The position numbers and the translations under genes were made by a program. Under the pieces are notes generated by a model that ran no database searches, had not been told where the DNA came from, and saw only the letters and a program-made list of their open reading frames with translations. A DNA stretch of 64,000 bases from Psococerastis gibbosa (taxonomy: Eukaryota > Arthropoda > Insecta > Psocodea > Psocidae), in NCBI GenBank assembly GCA_963971405.1, contig OZ020488.1, positions 1,302,001 to 1,366,000 of the forward strand, read 5' to 3'. Below, piece after piece: positions 9,673 to 22,097 of this stretch; position 1 is the first letter of the stretch, and each line of letters starts with the position of its first letter.

Positions 9673-11363
9673 CTCGAGGAGAAGATGCAAATGCAAACAT
9701 TTGTTTTGTCTTAACAAAAATTTGGCAATATTCCCATGTAATGTGCATTTAGCCTTTACTTGTACAAGAGCATTCGTATACGATACCGTTGCCCAGTCTT
9801 CCAAAATGAGTGATAATACTCGAAATCTCTTCTTTTTTAGTAGAGAGAGTGTATTATGGATCTGGTAGAGATTACTAAGCTGTTTGACCAGTGCCATATG
9901 AACTTGATGGCACGTATTAATTTCAACTATCATAACATTCACCAAATGCTAAAATGAAAAACAACGCTCTATACCTCAACATGATATAGCACTACCTATA
10001 GGATGGATACCTTATGACCTTTTAGTTTTTGCTATTTTGATACAATCAAGTTGCGTTTTAACTCATTATTTTGACACCTTACATTTGTACTAGTATATGT
10101 AGTTGGTATAGCTATGGTATTTCCTCTTGGTGGTTTAATTGGAATTTATCTGCTGACACGTTTTACCCCAATCCAAAGTACCGTATGGCTAAGAAATAAT
10201 ATGTATTTTCGCTTTTGGTTAACATAGACTTCTTAGTTGTATAATTCATCCCCGTATAATACTAGTAGTTAATAAGTAATTAATAACCCCCACACACTGC
10301 TGCCGAATCCCATCGGATCCCAAGCCAAGTTTTTGCACGTTCCACGGAACACAGTGATTGTAATATTTCCAGTATACGGTCCTCCCACCTCCCCCTCCCC
10401 CTAATAATTAACTTAAAACCGTTTTAAGTTTACGAAAGAAAAGTTACTTCTCTTCCCTTTTCCTTCTTCTTCTTCTAGGTAAACAGTCATACTATAAGTC
10501 ATACTATAGTAAGCGGTACACAACAATTAACTTGTTGCTGCGGGTCCAGCACTCTTCTGTCCTCAGCTATACATTTCTAGCTGGCCTGGTCGAAGACTTG
10601 AAGTTTGTCCTCATCGGTGGACGGCTTCTTCTGGCTTCTATCCCCCCCCCCCCACAATATCGTGTGACGCAGCGTTCGTCTAATAACTTTCCTCATTCCG
10701 TTCTAATTTATTTGACAATTCTCAGCAAGTGACTCACTCCGTCACGCAGGAAATGACCTGGCTATTGTGTTTGGAGAACTGGAGCTTCCTGGACAAAACA
10801 GCCAAGGACTTCCCTAGAAACCCGGCCCGGAGAAGTCCAAGGCTGGAAAAGAAAGGAGCGGACAACTGGAGAATATTAACTAGACATTTGTCGCCTTTAT
10901 CAATCAAATTAAGAACAAAGCAATGCTTTACTTAATATTTATGGCTCTTATAGATACGCCTAACGGGGTAAACGGCTCAAAGGAATGCTCAACACATGAT
11001 CTGATGGGTATGACTTTGCTTCGCGCCTCGCCCCGGCCTCGTTGCTAAAGAATAGGTCTGCTACCTTAAGAAACTCAAGAGACAATTAAAAATAATAATA
11101 ATAATAATTTGAGCAAGAAAAATGCCACAACTTTCTTAAAAATAGTTAAAAATTAAATAAACATGCCTACCATAAAACACGGATTAGCCTCGATTTACGT
11201 TGTGTGGTACGTAGGGAGTTTATGGGTCAGTTTGTTGAAACGGACATTAACTGTTATGGTGAAGAATATCGGCGATTGGAGTGAACAATAACGTCATATA
11301 GGGAGCATATCAGAATCCGCCTTTATAGGTTGAAGAGGACACTACATTCAAATACAGGTAGAG
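9673..11363. other. Non-coding stretch, nothing recognised
   Basis: Overlapping short open frames on both strands have no recognisable motif. A short C tract lies near 10.64 kb and an AAT microsatellite at about 11.09 kb. Confidence 0.4.
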
Positions 11364-11679
11364 CAGGGGTCCCCAAACTTTTTTGTCCGTGGACCACTAG
11401 ATTATTTTATGATTTTCCGTGGACCCCCATGGCTGTGATAGGAAAATCGTTAAATTCTAGGACCAAGATTAAGTAGCTTGTGCCTAAAATTACGTGGTAA
11501 TATTTGATTAAATGTTTAGAACGGGTATCGGGCGGATTTTGTAGTTCAGTGCCAAGACTTACTTTTTTCATTTCAAATTTCCAATAACTCATTTCTTATT
11601 TCTTACTTTGGCCTGTGGACCACCTGACATATGTCTGAGGACCACCGGTGGTCCATGGACCACAGTTTGGAAACCCCTG
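11364..11679. mobile_element. hAT-like non-autonomous element (316 bp)
   Basis: It begins CAGGGGTCCCCAAACT and ends AGTTTGGAAACCCCTG, a 16-bp terminal inverted repeat with one mismatch that closely matches classic hAT MITE ends. Flanking 8-mers AGGTAGAG and AACTAGAG agree at 6 of 8 positions, as expected for a somewhat decayed target duplication. No transposase is encoded. Confidence 0.75.
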
Positions 11680-12164
11680 AACTAGAGGATCAAGAGTTGA
11701 GTGCGTAGCCCTCAAGGTACGTAATTCCCACGCTACCAGTGCAGTGGCGTGCGTTATGGCTGTAAAATAAAATAGTATGGGCCGTGGGCAGCCGGAGGCG
11801 CTCCCGCAATTCACACCACTCATTTGTTTGTTCAACCTCATTTATTATTTATTTCCAAATAAATTTTAAAATTTAAATTCGGGCCTGTGCCTCACGGGCC
11901 TGACTTTATCTGGCTTTCGAATTTATGGGGAATTGTGTAACCAAACACAATGTCCGTGGTAGCAAACTGCCATAGTAGATCAGCATATATTTGCAAGATC
12001 TGCCACGTGCGAACATATTCTGCGAGTTATGGGGCTGTGGGGAGGGTAATTCAAGAGCTGGATACTGAATTTGAGCCAATCATTTGAAGGGGGAAATATG
12101 AAAAATTATGGTGGAACATAGGGGCTTGCTTAGAGTCTAGAAACTCGGCGGTTATCGTGTATTA

Positions 12165-12520
12165 AAAAAAATGAAAAATAAAATAAAAAGCATTATTAGT
12201 TTTGGAGCGGAAGCTCATGCGAAAAATCTTTGGACCTTTCAGAGTCACGTAGGACGCCGATGGATGGACAATAACAACTCATGCCGAACGGGAAGCACTA
12301 TACCAGATGACCAGAAGCTAGGCATTAGTGACAAAAGCAGGGAAACTCATATGGTTGGGTCAAGTCGAAAGAATGCATGGAACTTGAGTGCCTAAGGTGT
12401 TTAACAATAATCCCGGTGGTAGAAGATCCATCCATCCTTGGGGAGACCGAGGAAGAGGTGGATATCAATGTGACGTTAAGAGGCGATTGGTGGAATAACT
12501 TGGTTGCAGAGGGCTATTTA
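12165..12520 (+). mobile_element. LINE C-terminal fragment with frame breaks
   Basis: Successive frames read GKLMRKIFGPF, then WLGQVERMHGT, then KVFNNNPGGRRS. These match the order seen downstream of the reverse transcriptase in many LINE ORF2 proteins (RKLLRKIFGP, RWLGHVERM, K..F..RP.GRR..GRPR..W). The blocks are spread over frames with internal stops, so this is a dead remnant. No reverse transcriptase core was found upstream. Confidence 0.65.
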
Positions 12521-13074
12521 TTTAGTTTTCTGTGTTCGGTGTTCGGGAATCGAAACCTCTTCCCCCGGGTGGTAGTCGACCGCACTAGCACTCAGTGCGC
12601 TGCAATCTCATCATAAAAGCGATACTTAACCTCTACCTACAGTAGATTCTCCCATATATATAGCAATGAATGGGACTGATAGGGAGTGACTTATGCGGAA
12701 AACCCCTGCATGACCCATGAGGTTGGGGAGGGTTGTATGAGGCGATACCTATGCCAGGCACGTACGGGCACCACGTACCTACAGGCTCAACACAAAATAC
12801 TGCACGCCAGACCTACAAAACCGTGTCCCGCATGCAGTGTGCAACGCCGTTTGTACCATGCGCATAGTATTATTAGTATTTTATACCAATGCAGATTGTC
12901 CGGGTGGTAGATACGTATTGAATTTTCATTGTCTTATTCAAAATTAGACTGTTATGATAACGACGGTTATCAAGCAATCGGAATGAGGTCTAATTATTCG
13001 ATAGATAATCGGTAATCACCTGATTAAAAGTTAAGATTTTAGTAATATTTAAATTTGTAATATGATGGAGGCTA

Positions 13075-13265
13075 TATCAAGTTTTGGACAGGTGCCATTG
13101 ATAGCAATGTTGATTCAGAGCACTTAGAGACATGCTATTATCCGGGCAAAATTGCAAAAAACCCCTTGAAGGGGTGGTTAAGAAATAGTAAAAATTGGTT
13201 GTTAGCGCCCGGAATAAGTGCTCCCAACCAACTTTGCACCTTTTGGCCCGTATTGGTATTTTTCA
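13075..13265 (+). repeat. Dispersed repeat family 4, copy 1
   Basis: It shares TTGATAGCAATGTTGATTCA, GACATGC, TATCCGG and GTGCTCCCAA in order with 15,060-15,245. The two direct copies lie about 2 kb apart, with the tandem array of 13.7-14.0 kb between them. Function and class are unknown. Confidence 0.6.
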
Positions 13266-13710
13266 ACTGTCCTATTATATTTTTCTAGCAGTGGATGGCT
13301 TTATAACAGACACCCTTACGTATTATGTTTATTCAATTTTCGAATTTTCTATATATTATATATATTGCACCGATTACCCACATTTGTAGAAAGCTTGGAA
13401 AGCCAAAATTGTGCATATTCTCAGAATTTTGGTCAGTTTGCATTGGATTAACCAAAACCGATGTTTCGGTATACTATAGTACGTCTGATATAATTATTAT
13501 AGGCTTGATTGAGGACTACCAACTAATGGCGACAAAAAGCCTGGTTTAATAACTCAACTCTACCACGGCAGACTAGTCCGGACTCCTATGCTTCAGATAT
13601 TGAATTCACCTGTGACAGAGGTGGACGTAGCGACCGACACTGTGGGCAATGCCCCCCCCCCCCTTTGGAAGGCAGTTATATTCTTTGCCTCTAAAATCCA
13701 AGTGTTAACT

Positions 13711-14010
13711 GCACTCAAAATGCGTAAAACCCCACTATTTCAGCCCTATTTTCTTTTTAAAAAATCTCCCGGGGAGACCCCCGGACCCCCCTCGTGCACA
13801 ATTTCCTTAATTCCCTTTCATTTAGGAACCTCATTGCTCTGAAAATTCGTTAAACCCCCATATTTCAGCCCTATCTTTCAAAATCTTTACCCGGGGGTGA
13901 TCCCCCGGGCCCCCCTTGTGCACAATAATTTTAGTCATTCCCTGTAATATAGGAACCTTATTGCTGTGAAAATGCGTAAAACCCCAATATTTCAGACCTA
14001 TTTTTCAAAA
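13711..14010 (+). repeat. Tandem repeat, about 126-bp period, 2.4 units
   Basis: Units start at about 13,717, 13,842 and 13,969, each with AAAATGCGTAAAACCCC or a close variant. Each full unit holds a GC-rich inverted core (CCCGGGG..GACCCCCGG) followed by GTGCACAAT and GGAACCT.ATTGCT. The core could form a strong hairpin in each unit. Confidence 0.75.
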
Positions 14011-14362
14011 AAGTGGGTGCGTACGTACTTATGAACGCGCGTGAGAAGTTATGCTTAAAATAGTTTTTAATTGCATGCAAATATTAATTACAATAAAATA
14101 ATAAAATTTGAAAATATTAAAAATAAAAATTAGTTACTGTTTTGACTATTTTTCATGACGAAATCGAGAATCTACTGAATTGTATTATGTCGTGCCCAAT
14201 GGTTGGAAATGGAATAAATAGCCTACTACTTTGCATATAGGGCCTACACTACCTAACCTACCTACCATTTTTCATCTTTGGTCTTTCGCATCTTTCGCCC
14301 AGTAACTAGTTATGTTAGCTGCCATAATTAACCTTAATTTTGATAATGTCGAAGTTCCAGAA

Positions 14363-14523
14363 TTTAAAAATATAGCCTAAAAGTAAAACCTATAGGTAGG
14401 TATGCTATAATCAAAATCCAGTACATACTGGTTGCATTTAGGCCTATAATAATGTTTAAGAACCATGAAAAACTATTGATAAAAATGAGTGCTGGAGGTT
14501 TTACTTTTAGGCTATATTTTAAA
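14363..14523. mobile_element. Short inverted-repeat element (MITE-like)
   Basis: The arms at 14,363-14,390 and 14,497-14,523 are near-perfect inverted copies containing TATAGCCTAAAAGTAAAACC. The ends lie in TTAA-like sequence. The interior of about 105 bp is unique and non-coding. Confidence 0.5.
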
Positions 14524-14799
14524 ATACTGACACTGCCCTGACACGTGCGCAGTAACAAGGATACAGTCCAGCATTTTTCGTTTTTTCGTCATTCTGTGAA
14601 TTGTTGTGTTACAGATGCGCGCGCATCTTCAAAATTCACTCTCATCATTTTTTCATAACACGGCTACAGAAGTATAACTTCAAAAATTTACCCGGGCCCC
14701 CCTTCACATCCTCCAAACCCTCTGACTCATGCGCAACTCAAAGGACACTAAGGTCATTAATGTAAAAGTTGCGTACGTCCATGGGAACGGCTTTCCCCA

Positions 14800-14922
14800 T
14801 TTTATGCACTTTTATGAAAATGGGTGGAGGGCGCCAAATTATTCACTGCCCCTTTCGAAAACCTATCGTTACGCTACTGACAAGTGCCTTCCCCTTTTAT
14901 GAGGTCTCGGAGCGCCTCTGAC
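14800..14922 (+). repeat. Dispersed repeat family 5, copy 1
   Basis: It shares CTTCGAAAACCTAT.ATCG, TACGCTACTGACAAGTGCC and CCGCCTCTGA-type ends with 29,806-29,912, in the same orientation. Confidence 0.6.
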
Positions 14923-15059
14923 TGTGAAAGCTTTCAATTCAAATCTGTATTGTTGGCAAATTTACTGTGTTGGGGAGCGTTATCTATGACGATTTTAGTG
15001 GAGTGTCATAGTTTTTGTTAAGAATTCAAATTCGATAAGATATCGTAGGTGCAGTGGAC

Positions 15060-15245
15060 GCAGGCTATTAGGACAATTTTGCAGGTTTTGTTGATAGCAA
15101 TGTTGATTCAGAGCACGAAGCGACATGCAAATATCCGGTCAAAAGTTGGCAAAACAACCACTTCCAGTTGTTAACTAATTGTAAATAAATATCCATAGCG
15201 ACCGGAGTTCGTGCTCCCAATTAACATTGCACTTTTTGCTCAAAT
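15060..15245 (+). repeat. Dispersed repeat family 4, copy 2
   Basis: Direct copy of 13,075-13,265, diverged with small indels. Confidence 0.6.
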
Positions 15246-16779
15246 ATTTTATCAAGTAATTAATTAATTAATTTTTCTGTGCCTCAGGTCCCCAATTTTA
15301 AAGCCAACTGGCTGCTGTGTCATTTAGGTACCTATAGTGTAGACCGTACTTCTAGTAGTAGTTTATCCGCTTCCTTTTTGCATCATTTTAACCGGCACTG
15401 GCTTCAAAAAGCCGGAATTGATATCGTATGTTTTACGGTATAACTAACCGATGGTTTAATATTATATTTAAGTAGGTGGAAAAGTAGGCAGGCACACGCT
15501 GACTATAAAATATTTGTTGTTGCAGCAGCATGGACCTATTTCAAATATTTAAGTGACTTATTACTAACTTTGGCTAATTCTTATTCGGTAATATGTAGTT
15601 CCTATGTCGGCGTGCGCAATTATAATATTGCCCGAGGACCTGGATATGGCCCTATACGACGATAGTAAGTGCTAGATTAGAATACAAACAGTATTGTATT
15701 GCAGTATTGTGCGGTACACCTGTCAGTGCCTCTTGTGGACGGATGAGATCCCCGAAGAAGACGCAGGGGGGTCAGGGGTCACGAGTGGCCCGACGGGCTA
15801 ATAGCTAATAATACAGGCTGCGATTGAAACGTTTTCCAATGATACGCCATAATAAATAGTCAACCTCACTATACATAGCATGCTCCTCGTCGGTAGGCTT
15901 GGCCGCCAGATGGTGTTCTGTAGTAAACATGGTAAGCACCGCGCACTTCCAAGTATCAGCGGCTTTGCTTCCTATAATAAAACTAATGATACAGACTATT
16001 ACCTACACAAATCCCTCAATGGCCAATGCTTACAAAATTACATGACTGACTTTCGGTTAGTTATAAGAGTGGGCCGAGAGGCCCAAAATTCACCCAAATG
16101 GAAAATAAAGACAATTGTTTTTCTTTTTTTCTTTCTTCTTTCTATAATTAGTAAATAATAGTGCCTATTACACGCCAACTCAATTATTGTTAAATGCGAA
16201 TCGAACTCCCCCAATATCCCAATTCTCAACTATTTTTTTTTAAATAACGAACTTCAATAGTTGTGACCAATGGAACAAGCAATAATTATGTGTGATATTT
16301 GATGTAAGATACCCTATAGTGTATCATTTTTTTTAACGGAAATTATTAATGAATTAATGGAAAAATTCTTCAAATTATACAGGTTTACATATAAAAATTT
16401 ATTTCGGGGGGGGGGGTCCGGTTCCTATGGACCACACCCCTGGGCACGGCCATGCCTGAAGGCTTTTCCTCGTCCAATTATTATCCCTTAGCTTTGTTAA
16501 TATGAATTATGAATTGTTAATTGTAAATGCAATTTTAACTATCACTGGTGCAGAATTTCACAGCGGCTGTGGCTGCGCGCACAAATTAATTTAAGTTTTA
16601 AGAACGATTAAATTAAATCTGAAGCATTTAAATAGAACATGAGTAAGTTATGTTTTGCGTATTCTTGGGATTCCTGTGGAAAGTGAAGGTGCGGCCCATA
16701 TGTGTAGTTTCGTGCACGCAGGATAGCATTACAGCTACAAAACCGCCCAATAGTTTTATTGGGATAATCTAAGGGCTCG
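15246..16779. other. Non-coding stretch, nothing recognised
   Basis: AT-rich sequence with short open frames. A G tract lies near 16.41 kb. No recognised gene or repeat. Confidence 0.4.
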
Positions 16780-16867
16780 TCCTAAAGGGTCCCCTCCTAC
16801 TGATATTGTACTTCTAAAATCATTGTAAAACTAAAATTTGAAGGAAATAAATTTATTTTTACTTTAC
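16780..16867 (+). repeat. Dispersed retroposon-like 3' end, copy 2
   Basis: Plus-strand match to the minus strand of 200-284, including the PKGSPP codons and the AATAAA-like signal. Sequence upstream of the match is unrelated to that of copy 1, consistent with 5' truncation. Confidence 0.55.
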
Positions 16868-17340
16868 AGTTATTTTATCTTTTATTCATTTAATTATTTT
16901 TACATTACCCCGGCACATGGAGGTTTTGAATTGATGTTATGTTGGCAGCGTCCCACAACAGGACAGGTTTCCCACATAAAAAATTGCATGTAATTGCAAT
17001 ACAATCAAAGACATAGCGCCGCACACACAGCCAAACTCCCAATGCATATTAACTGCGAAATTGAGCGTATGTATAATTTATGAACAGTGATAAATAGTGC
17101 CATAACTTAGAGAGCAAGGCATTACGCCCCAGTTAAGTGATTTCTATGTGTTGAGGTTGACAAGTGTGCTGCATCGCTATGCTAATGTCTCATGCTACAA
17201 CGTGTGAGATGACATCATACACAGTTTATAAACTTCCGTAGCTTATCTATTCGGAAACCGAAATATAAACACAATACGATTTGGTAGTGGAAGACTCAGA
17301 AAATGTGCAACTTGAAAATATAAATAAACTGCAAAAAAAC

Positions 17341-17384
17341 AAAGACACAATGGCACAATGACACAATGGCACAATGACAATGGC
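17341..17384. repeat. Short tandem repeat of ACAATGRC-type units
   Basis: Repeated ACAATGGC and ACAATGAC blocks in alternation. Confidence 0.8.
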
Positions 17385-17414
17385 TAGTTATCGCTTTCCT
17401 ATTTATACTTGAGT

Positions 17415-17520
17415 ATAAGGAAAGCTTTGTGACGCTTGAAATTTTCAATTTTGAGATTTCACGATTATTCGAGGTCCCAGGACCCCCAAGAAATAGTTTT
17501 TTGAGAAATATCTGTCTGTC
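17415..17520 (-). repeat. Copy of the TGTC-bearing dispersed repeat
   Basis: In reverse orientation it carries GACAGACAGA, a TTTTGGGG-like block, CCTGGGACCTC and TGAAATC..AAATTG in the order seen at 29.04-29.24 kb. It is more diverged. Confidence 0.5.
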
Positions 17521-17802
17521 TGCTTGAACTCAATTGATAAAAATCTGCATGTAGGCTAGGCATGCTTTTGAGTTCAGTTGACAAAATTTTACCATGAATG
17601 AAATTAAGTTGTACTCGATTTTCTGCATAAGATTTGCATTTTATGGGACTTTTAGGTCTGATTTTCAAATAAATATTAAAAAATATATTATAAAATATTT
17701 ATTTATAATTTGCTCGCCAGATTTTATTTTTCAACCCGTTCAATTTTACCCCTATGCATGGGAATGTGACACTGGTAGCCCGTTAGGTATTTCCAATGGT
17801 AT

Positions 17803-17939
17803 GGTACATGGTATACTGACTAAACTAACATTAGTTGAAGAGGTACCGTAATCTCCTCGTTACAACCGAAGTTAGAAGTCCAAAACCTGGACATGGCGGG
17901 ATTAGAACCCACGATCTACGCCTATCTGGGGCGTCGGTT
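17803..17939 (-). mobile_element. SINE family 2, 5'-truncated copy
   Basis: It shares the 3' end (ACTGACTAAACTAAC), GTTGAAGAGGTA, CTCCTCGTTA and the B-box half of the tRNA-like head (GGCGGGATTAGAACCCACGA). The copy stops inside the head near the anticodon arm. Confidence 0.7.
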
Positions 17940-20599
17940 AGGTTCCACTGTCATGGGTTACTATAAACATATTGTGCGTAAAAAGGACGCCGTTATCCAT
18001 AAGGGTGGAAATCAGAGGCGTAAAGTTTTAGAATGATGGCGGGGACAAAACTAAGCAGACCTTATGACGTCTTCAGGCAGGATTTAAGGAAAATTGAAAA
18101 TATAAGAGCAAAATAGTAGGGTTTTACGCATTTTAATAGTTGTAAAGTATAGCTGTAGATTTTACAAAGCTAAAAAAGGAATGCTTATATTCATATTCCT
18201 GCAAAGGGGACCAAGAAGTATGAACTACGTCTTACAGTGCTCGAGGCTGGGGGGGGGGGGAGCAAGTTGGACCGTGCCCCCCCCCCAACTTTACGCCCCT
18301 GGTGGAAATGGAGAAACAAGTGTACATTGGCATTGGCGGCGACTTGGCGAAAATTCGGGGGTGCTCGGACATTAAACAATTTTAGCATAGGGTTGTGTTT
18401 TACAATAAAGTATCGCTTTTTTATTAAGTCCATGAAGTGGGTTAGCATACCATTTGCCATACCATACCATATCAGTAGTCCCCTTCTCTACGAAATCGGG
18501 GAGGGGGGGGGGGTGCTTGAGCTTCCAAGCACCGTACAAAGCGGTGCCAATGAAGTTCGGATAAGATGAGGCAATAGACGAAGGTACACACAAGTGTATG
18601 AGTAATGGGGCTCATGCTGGGCTTCGTGATAGGTAAAATTAAAAGTGGGATACTTAGGTACCAGGTACCATACCTAGCTGGCTATATTTCTATTTATAGA
18701 GAGGGCAACAGATGATGTTGTAAGTAGTGGGACTCCCCGTGGACTTCATATAGAAATTATCAAATCTGCTGCTCAATATGTCTTCATTGTATATGGTTTG
18801 TAAGATCAATAGGAGTTGGCCTGTATATACTATATATATAGTATATACATAGTATATATATACTATATAGGCCCTATACTGTCAGCCTGGGAATATCAAT
18901 GCACGTAGCAGCGCTCGAGCCGAATTCCCCTACACGACCACAGAAAAATTTTATTTTGTACGAAAACTGATTATGGGGACTTGCGATGCAAATACAAATA
19001 AACATAAGCAATATGCTACGGGAAAGATATTGTAGCCTAGTTCATGAAATTTCCACCAGAGAGCTCAGGCCGTATATTACAAGCGAAGAACATCTCAATG
19101 ATAAACCCCGATTAATTGAACGTTTCATATACATAATAAATGACTGTAGAGGCTATTAGCATGGCCCGCAATAGGCCGTTAATGACCATTGAGACCTTAT
19201 ACGTACAAATCTCATTACTCGTGTCCAGGTTAGGTTAATCAGCCGGGCGCCAAAGTGCCATGCGGCCTACACCACGCAACCTGCACAGGTAATGGACAGT
19301 GTGGGTGCCCGGCGATCTTGACCCCTCACCCCCGGAAAACGATGCATTGTCGACAAGTATCAGTCGCAGATGATGGTCCGGAAGCATCATCTATCAAATT
19401 TCTCATAAAAATTAGTTAATATAGGGACATAAATGAGATACCATAAAGTAGAAAAAAGCTTCTTTAAAATTTAATGCCTCTAATGTAAATGTAGCCGGCA
19501 CTAAAAGTGTTTGAAGTCGTGAACCAAAACTAATCATTCATGTTTTAATGCCTTCAAAAACTGTCACCAAGCCAGTTTCATACTACCCATATGTATTCAC
19601 TCACACAACACAAGATGGCTCCACACACATCCTGTCACACAACAAACTGTTCGAACCACAAGATCTCAACACCAATCTGAATATATAGGCATATCCTATT
19701 ACAATTAACTACCAATCCAAATAAAGTCATTAAAAAACTTCAATTATTTCGGAAGAGCAGTTACACAATGGATAAAGACCGAACTACTACCAACATAAAA
19801 GTATACCACCCCGTAAACACTCCACCCCCCCCCCCTCCCTCCATAGCCAGATAGTATAAGTCGCACACGGGCCCTTGCCTTGCGACATGGACTTAAGAAA
19901 ACGCTGTAACATGGCATTATTGTATTGAATTATATTATATTATATTATATTATTATTGTACTTTATTTACTTCTATTATTCATGCCATCGATTTTTTATG
20001 AGAAATTTGACTTGGGCAAAAAAGTGTAGTGCTGGGCCGCTGACTTGCTTTTAACATCCCCAACTGCGGGGAAGAAAAGCGACGTCGAGAGACGACTGGC
20101 GGGATGATGTGGTTGCGGTGACCAAGGCTCACAATGTTACAGCCAACTAAAGTCAAGTAATCACAATGAGGCTGATTAGGATTAGTTAGGTCTGCTGGAC
20201 ATAACGAGTTTAGCTTTGCTATCGGTTGAAACCTTTAAGACATGCAGAACATGGACCTATGGACCTAAAGATAAACGGTATTCTGCTGTCGGATGAAGGG
20301 GTCAGAGCTTAGGCCTGTGGTAGAGATGGCTCTTTCTTTGCGATAGTTCTGTATGGAATTTTGTGGTGAGCAGCATGCCCAGCTGCCGCGTTTTCCCTTG
20401 TAGTAAAGTTGTCAGTGTTGGGTTGGCGGATAGTGTGCAATTTCTTGTTTTTTAATTTCTGTTGGCATAATCCAGTTCTGTACCAACTAGACTACAGTCC
20501 TGCCACAATTCCGTAATCTACAAGCTACATTAAATTATTAAGAAACTTTTTTTTTTTTAAAAAAAAAAGAAGAAGATAAATCGCATACAAACAATTTAA
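17940..20599. other. Non-coding stretch with G/C tracts and an AT palindrome cluster
   Basis: G and C runs near 18.25-18.29 and 18.50 kb lie about 35 bp apart or pair locally. TATATAC/GTATATA palindromes lie at about 18,820-18,870. A TTATA microsatellite sits at about 19,925-19,965. No gene was recognised. Confidence 0.45.
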
Positions 20600-20735
20600 T
20601 GAATGTATCCGATTGACCTTTTCAGTCGCCTCTGTAGGTTATTACCCGTGATGAGTACGTCACGTCTCCGATTGCATGGCGTGTAAAGACTCGCACAAGT
20701 GCAAGCACGTTACCTCCTGGCCATCGAAGTCCAAC
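20600..20735 (+). repeat. Diverged dispersed repeat, also at 3.5 kb
   Basis: Shares ordered short blocks with 3,474-3,571. Weak match. Confidence 0.3.
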
Positions 20736-21078
20736 ATTAGCATGCAGGTACTTTTGTATGTACAACAGGCATTGTATGAGCCGCAATGGGTGCCATTGTG
20801 GGCCTAAGAAGTCCGTCATTAATGTATTACAAGCCATAAAACCATTATAGTGTAACGTCATCATCCAATATTTACACATCATTGTATCAATGTTATGTTA
20901 ATAAAAATGTCTTTATCATAACAAAGAATTGGCACTTGTTGCCAAAAGCAGTCCCTCCATGTTTGATTTAAAAACTACGCTGCAATATGATACTGTCATA
21001 TCTATTTGAAGCCCTTCAATACAAAACGGCCTAAATGAAAACACTAAGTTACGTTTTAGGTTTATATTATTAACAGAA

Positions 21079-21345
21079 ATAATTAGATTACTCGTGACTT
21101 CGTGGTATTTCCTTGTAATAAATTTGCTGAGCAAGTCTGAAATCGCAGATAAGGTGTAACTGTGCTAGTGGGTTTCCCTCTGTCGATGGCAGTTCTTGCC
21201 GCAAGCGCTCAGAGTTTTATACTAACACAGCAACACAGCAAGTGGGTTTCTTAGATAAAGTTAATTCCTTAACGATTATTTGGGTTTTACTAATTCGGGT
21301 TGTTATAACAAGTTTTTCTAAAGTTTTTGTTATTTTTTATTTATT
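21079..21345. repeat. Dispersed repeat family 3, copy 3, with inverted body
   Basis: The outer block AATTAGATTACTCGTGACTT has the same orientation as at 9.4 kb, but the following body (GAGCAAGTCTGAAATCGC to AACAAGTTTTTCTAAAG) is the reverse complement of that copy's body. It ends in TTTTTGTTATTTTTTATTTA, the other A/T-rich arm. The arrangement implies that arms able to recombine flank the body. Confidence 0.65.
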
Positions 21346-21918
21346 ATATTATTAAGGTTTCAGTTTAAGGTGCTTTTTAAATTGTCGGTATGTATAACAT
21401 ATTGGTCGATATCCATAATTAATAGGCTACGACATGGGCCATAGCCCATAGATATGGAGAGAGTTTTTTTTTCAAAAGTATAAACCAATCCTTGTAATTA
21501 TAAACGTTTCAGACACAGTAAGGAAAAAGTGGGTTGTTACGGGACAGATCTCTGAATACTTTGTTGACAAAGAATGGCCGTGCAGTTTTGATGACATTAA
21601 TAATTTCGTTAAAGCCTCAAAGATATGAAAGTGGTCAAATGAAAAGTTCATACAAATTCTATAAAATCAGTTTAATGCACGTGTTTACAGAAGTAATAAC
21701 AATGGGAAAATGTGAATTGCCTTCGAAAACATGAATTTTATTTGAATATTAATCTGACGACTTTCATAACTTGGCGCCAGTGGAATGGGAAAGTTAATTA
21801 ATTTTGTTAAATACCCACAGCCATTTCTTGTTAAAAAATATTTCGAAATCGAATTATTTTTACGTGTATTATTTGAGTTGCAGGGGCTTCACTGTCTCAG
21901 AATTCTTTATATACAAGA

Positions 21919-22097
21919 ATAAATAAGGACTTTTTGTTGTTTCTATTACTAAGCCAACCTAGCGGAGTTAGGGCTATAAAGCCTTCTCTTACACTCAACT
22001 AGGAAGGCCCGGGACCACCTGCTTTACATGTCCTCCGAAGCATGGCCAGAAAATGTAGCCAGTGTGGGACTCGAACCAACAACCTTTCGGGTGAAAG
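21919..22097 (-). mobile_element. SINE family 1 copy
   Basis: It carries the family core (AAGCCAACCTAGCGGAGTTA, GGAAGGCCCGGGACC), the B-box-bearing half of the tRNA-like head (GGACTCGAACC as read on plus) and a (ATAA)n-type tail. It stops inside the head. AAGAATA occurs on both sides and may be the target duplication. Confidence 0.75.

Noticed and set aside
13075-15245. An LTR-type element bounded by the two direct repeats
   Set aside because: The repeats are diverged, lack defined ends, and no gag- or pol-like sequence lies between them.
17341-17384. CRISPR-like spaced repeats
   Set aside because: The units are 8 bp and contiguous, with no unique spacers, in a eukaryotic context: a plain short tandem repeat.
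18820-18870. Cluster of TATATAC/GTATATA palindromes as a regulatory site
   Set aside because: Simple alternating AT sequence; such palindromes are expected in low-complexity tracts.
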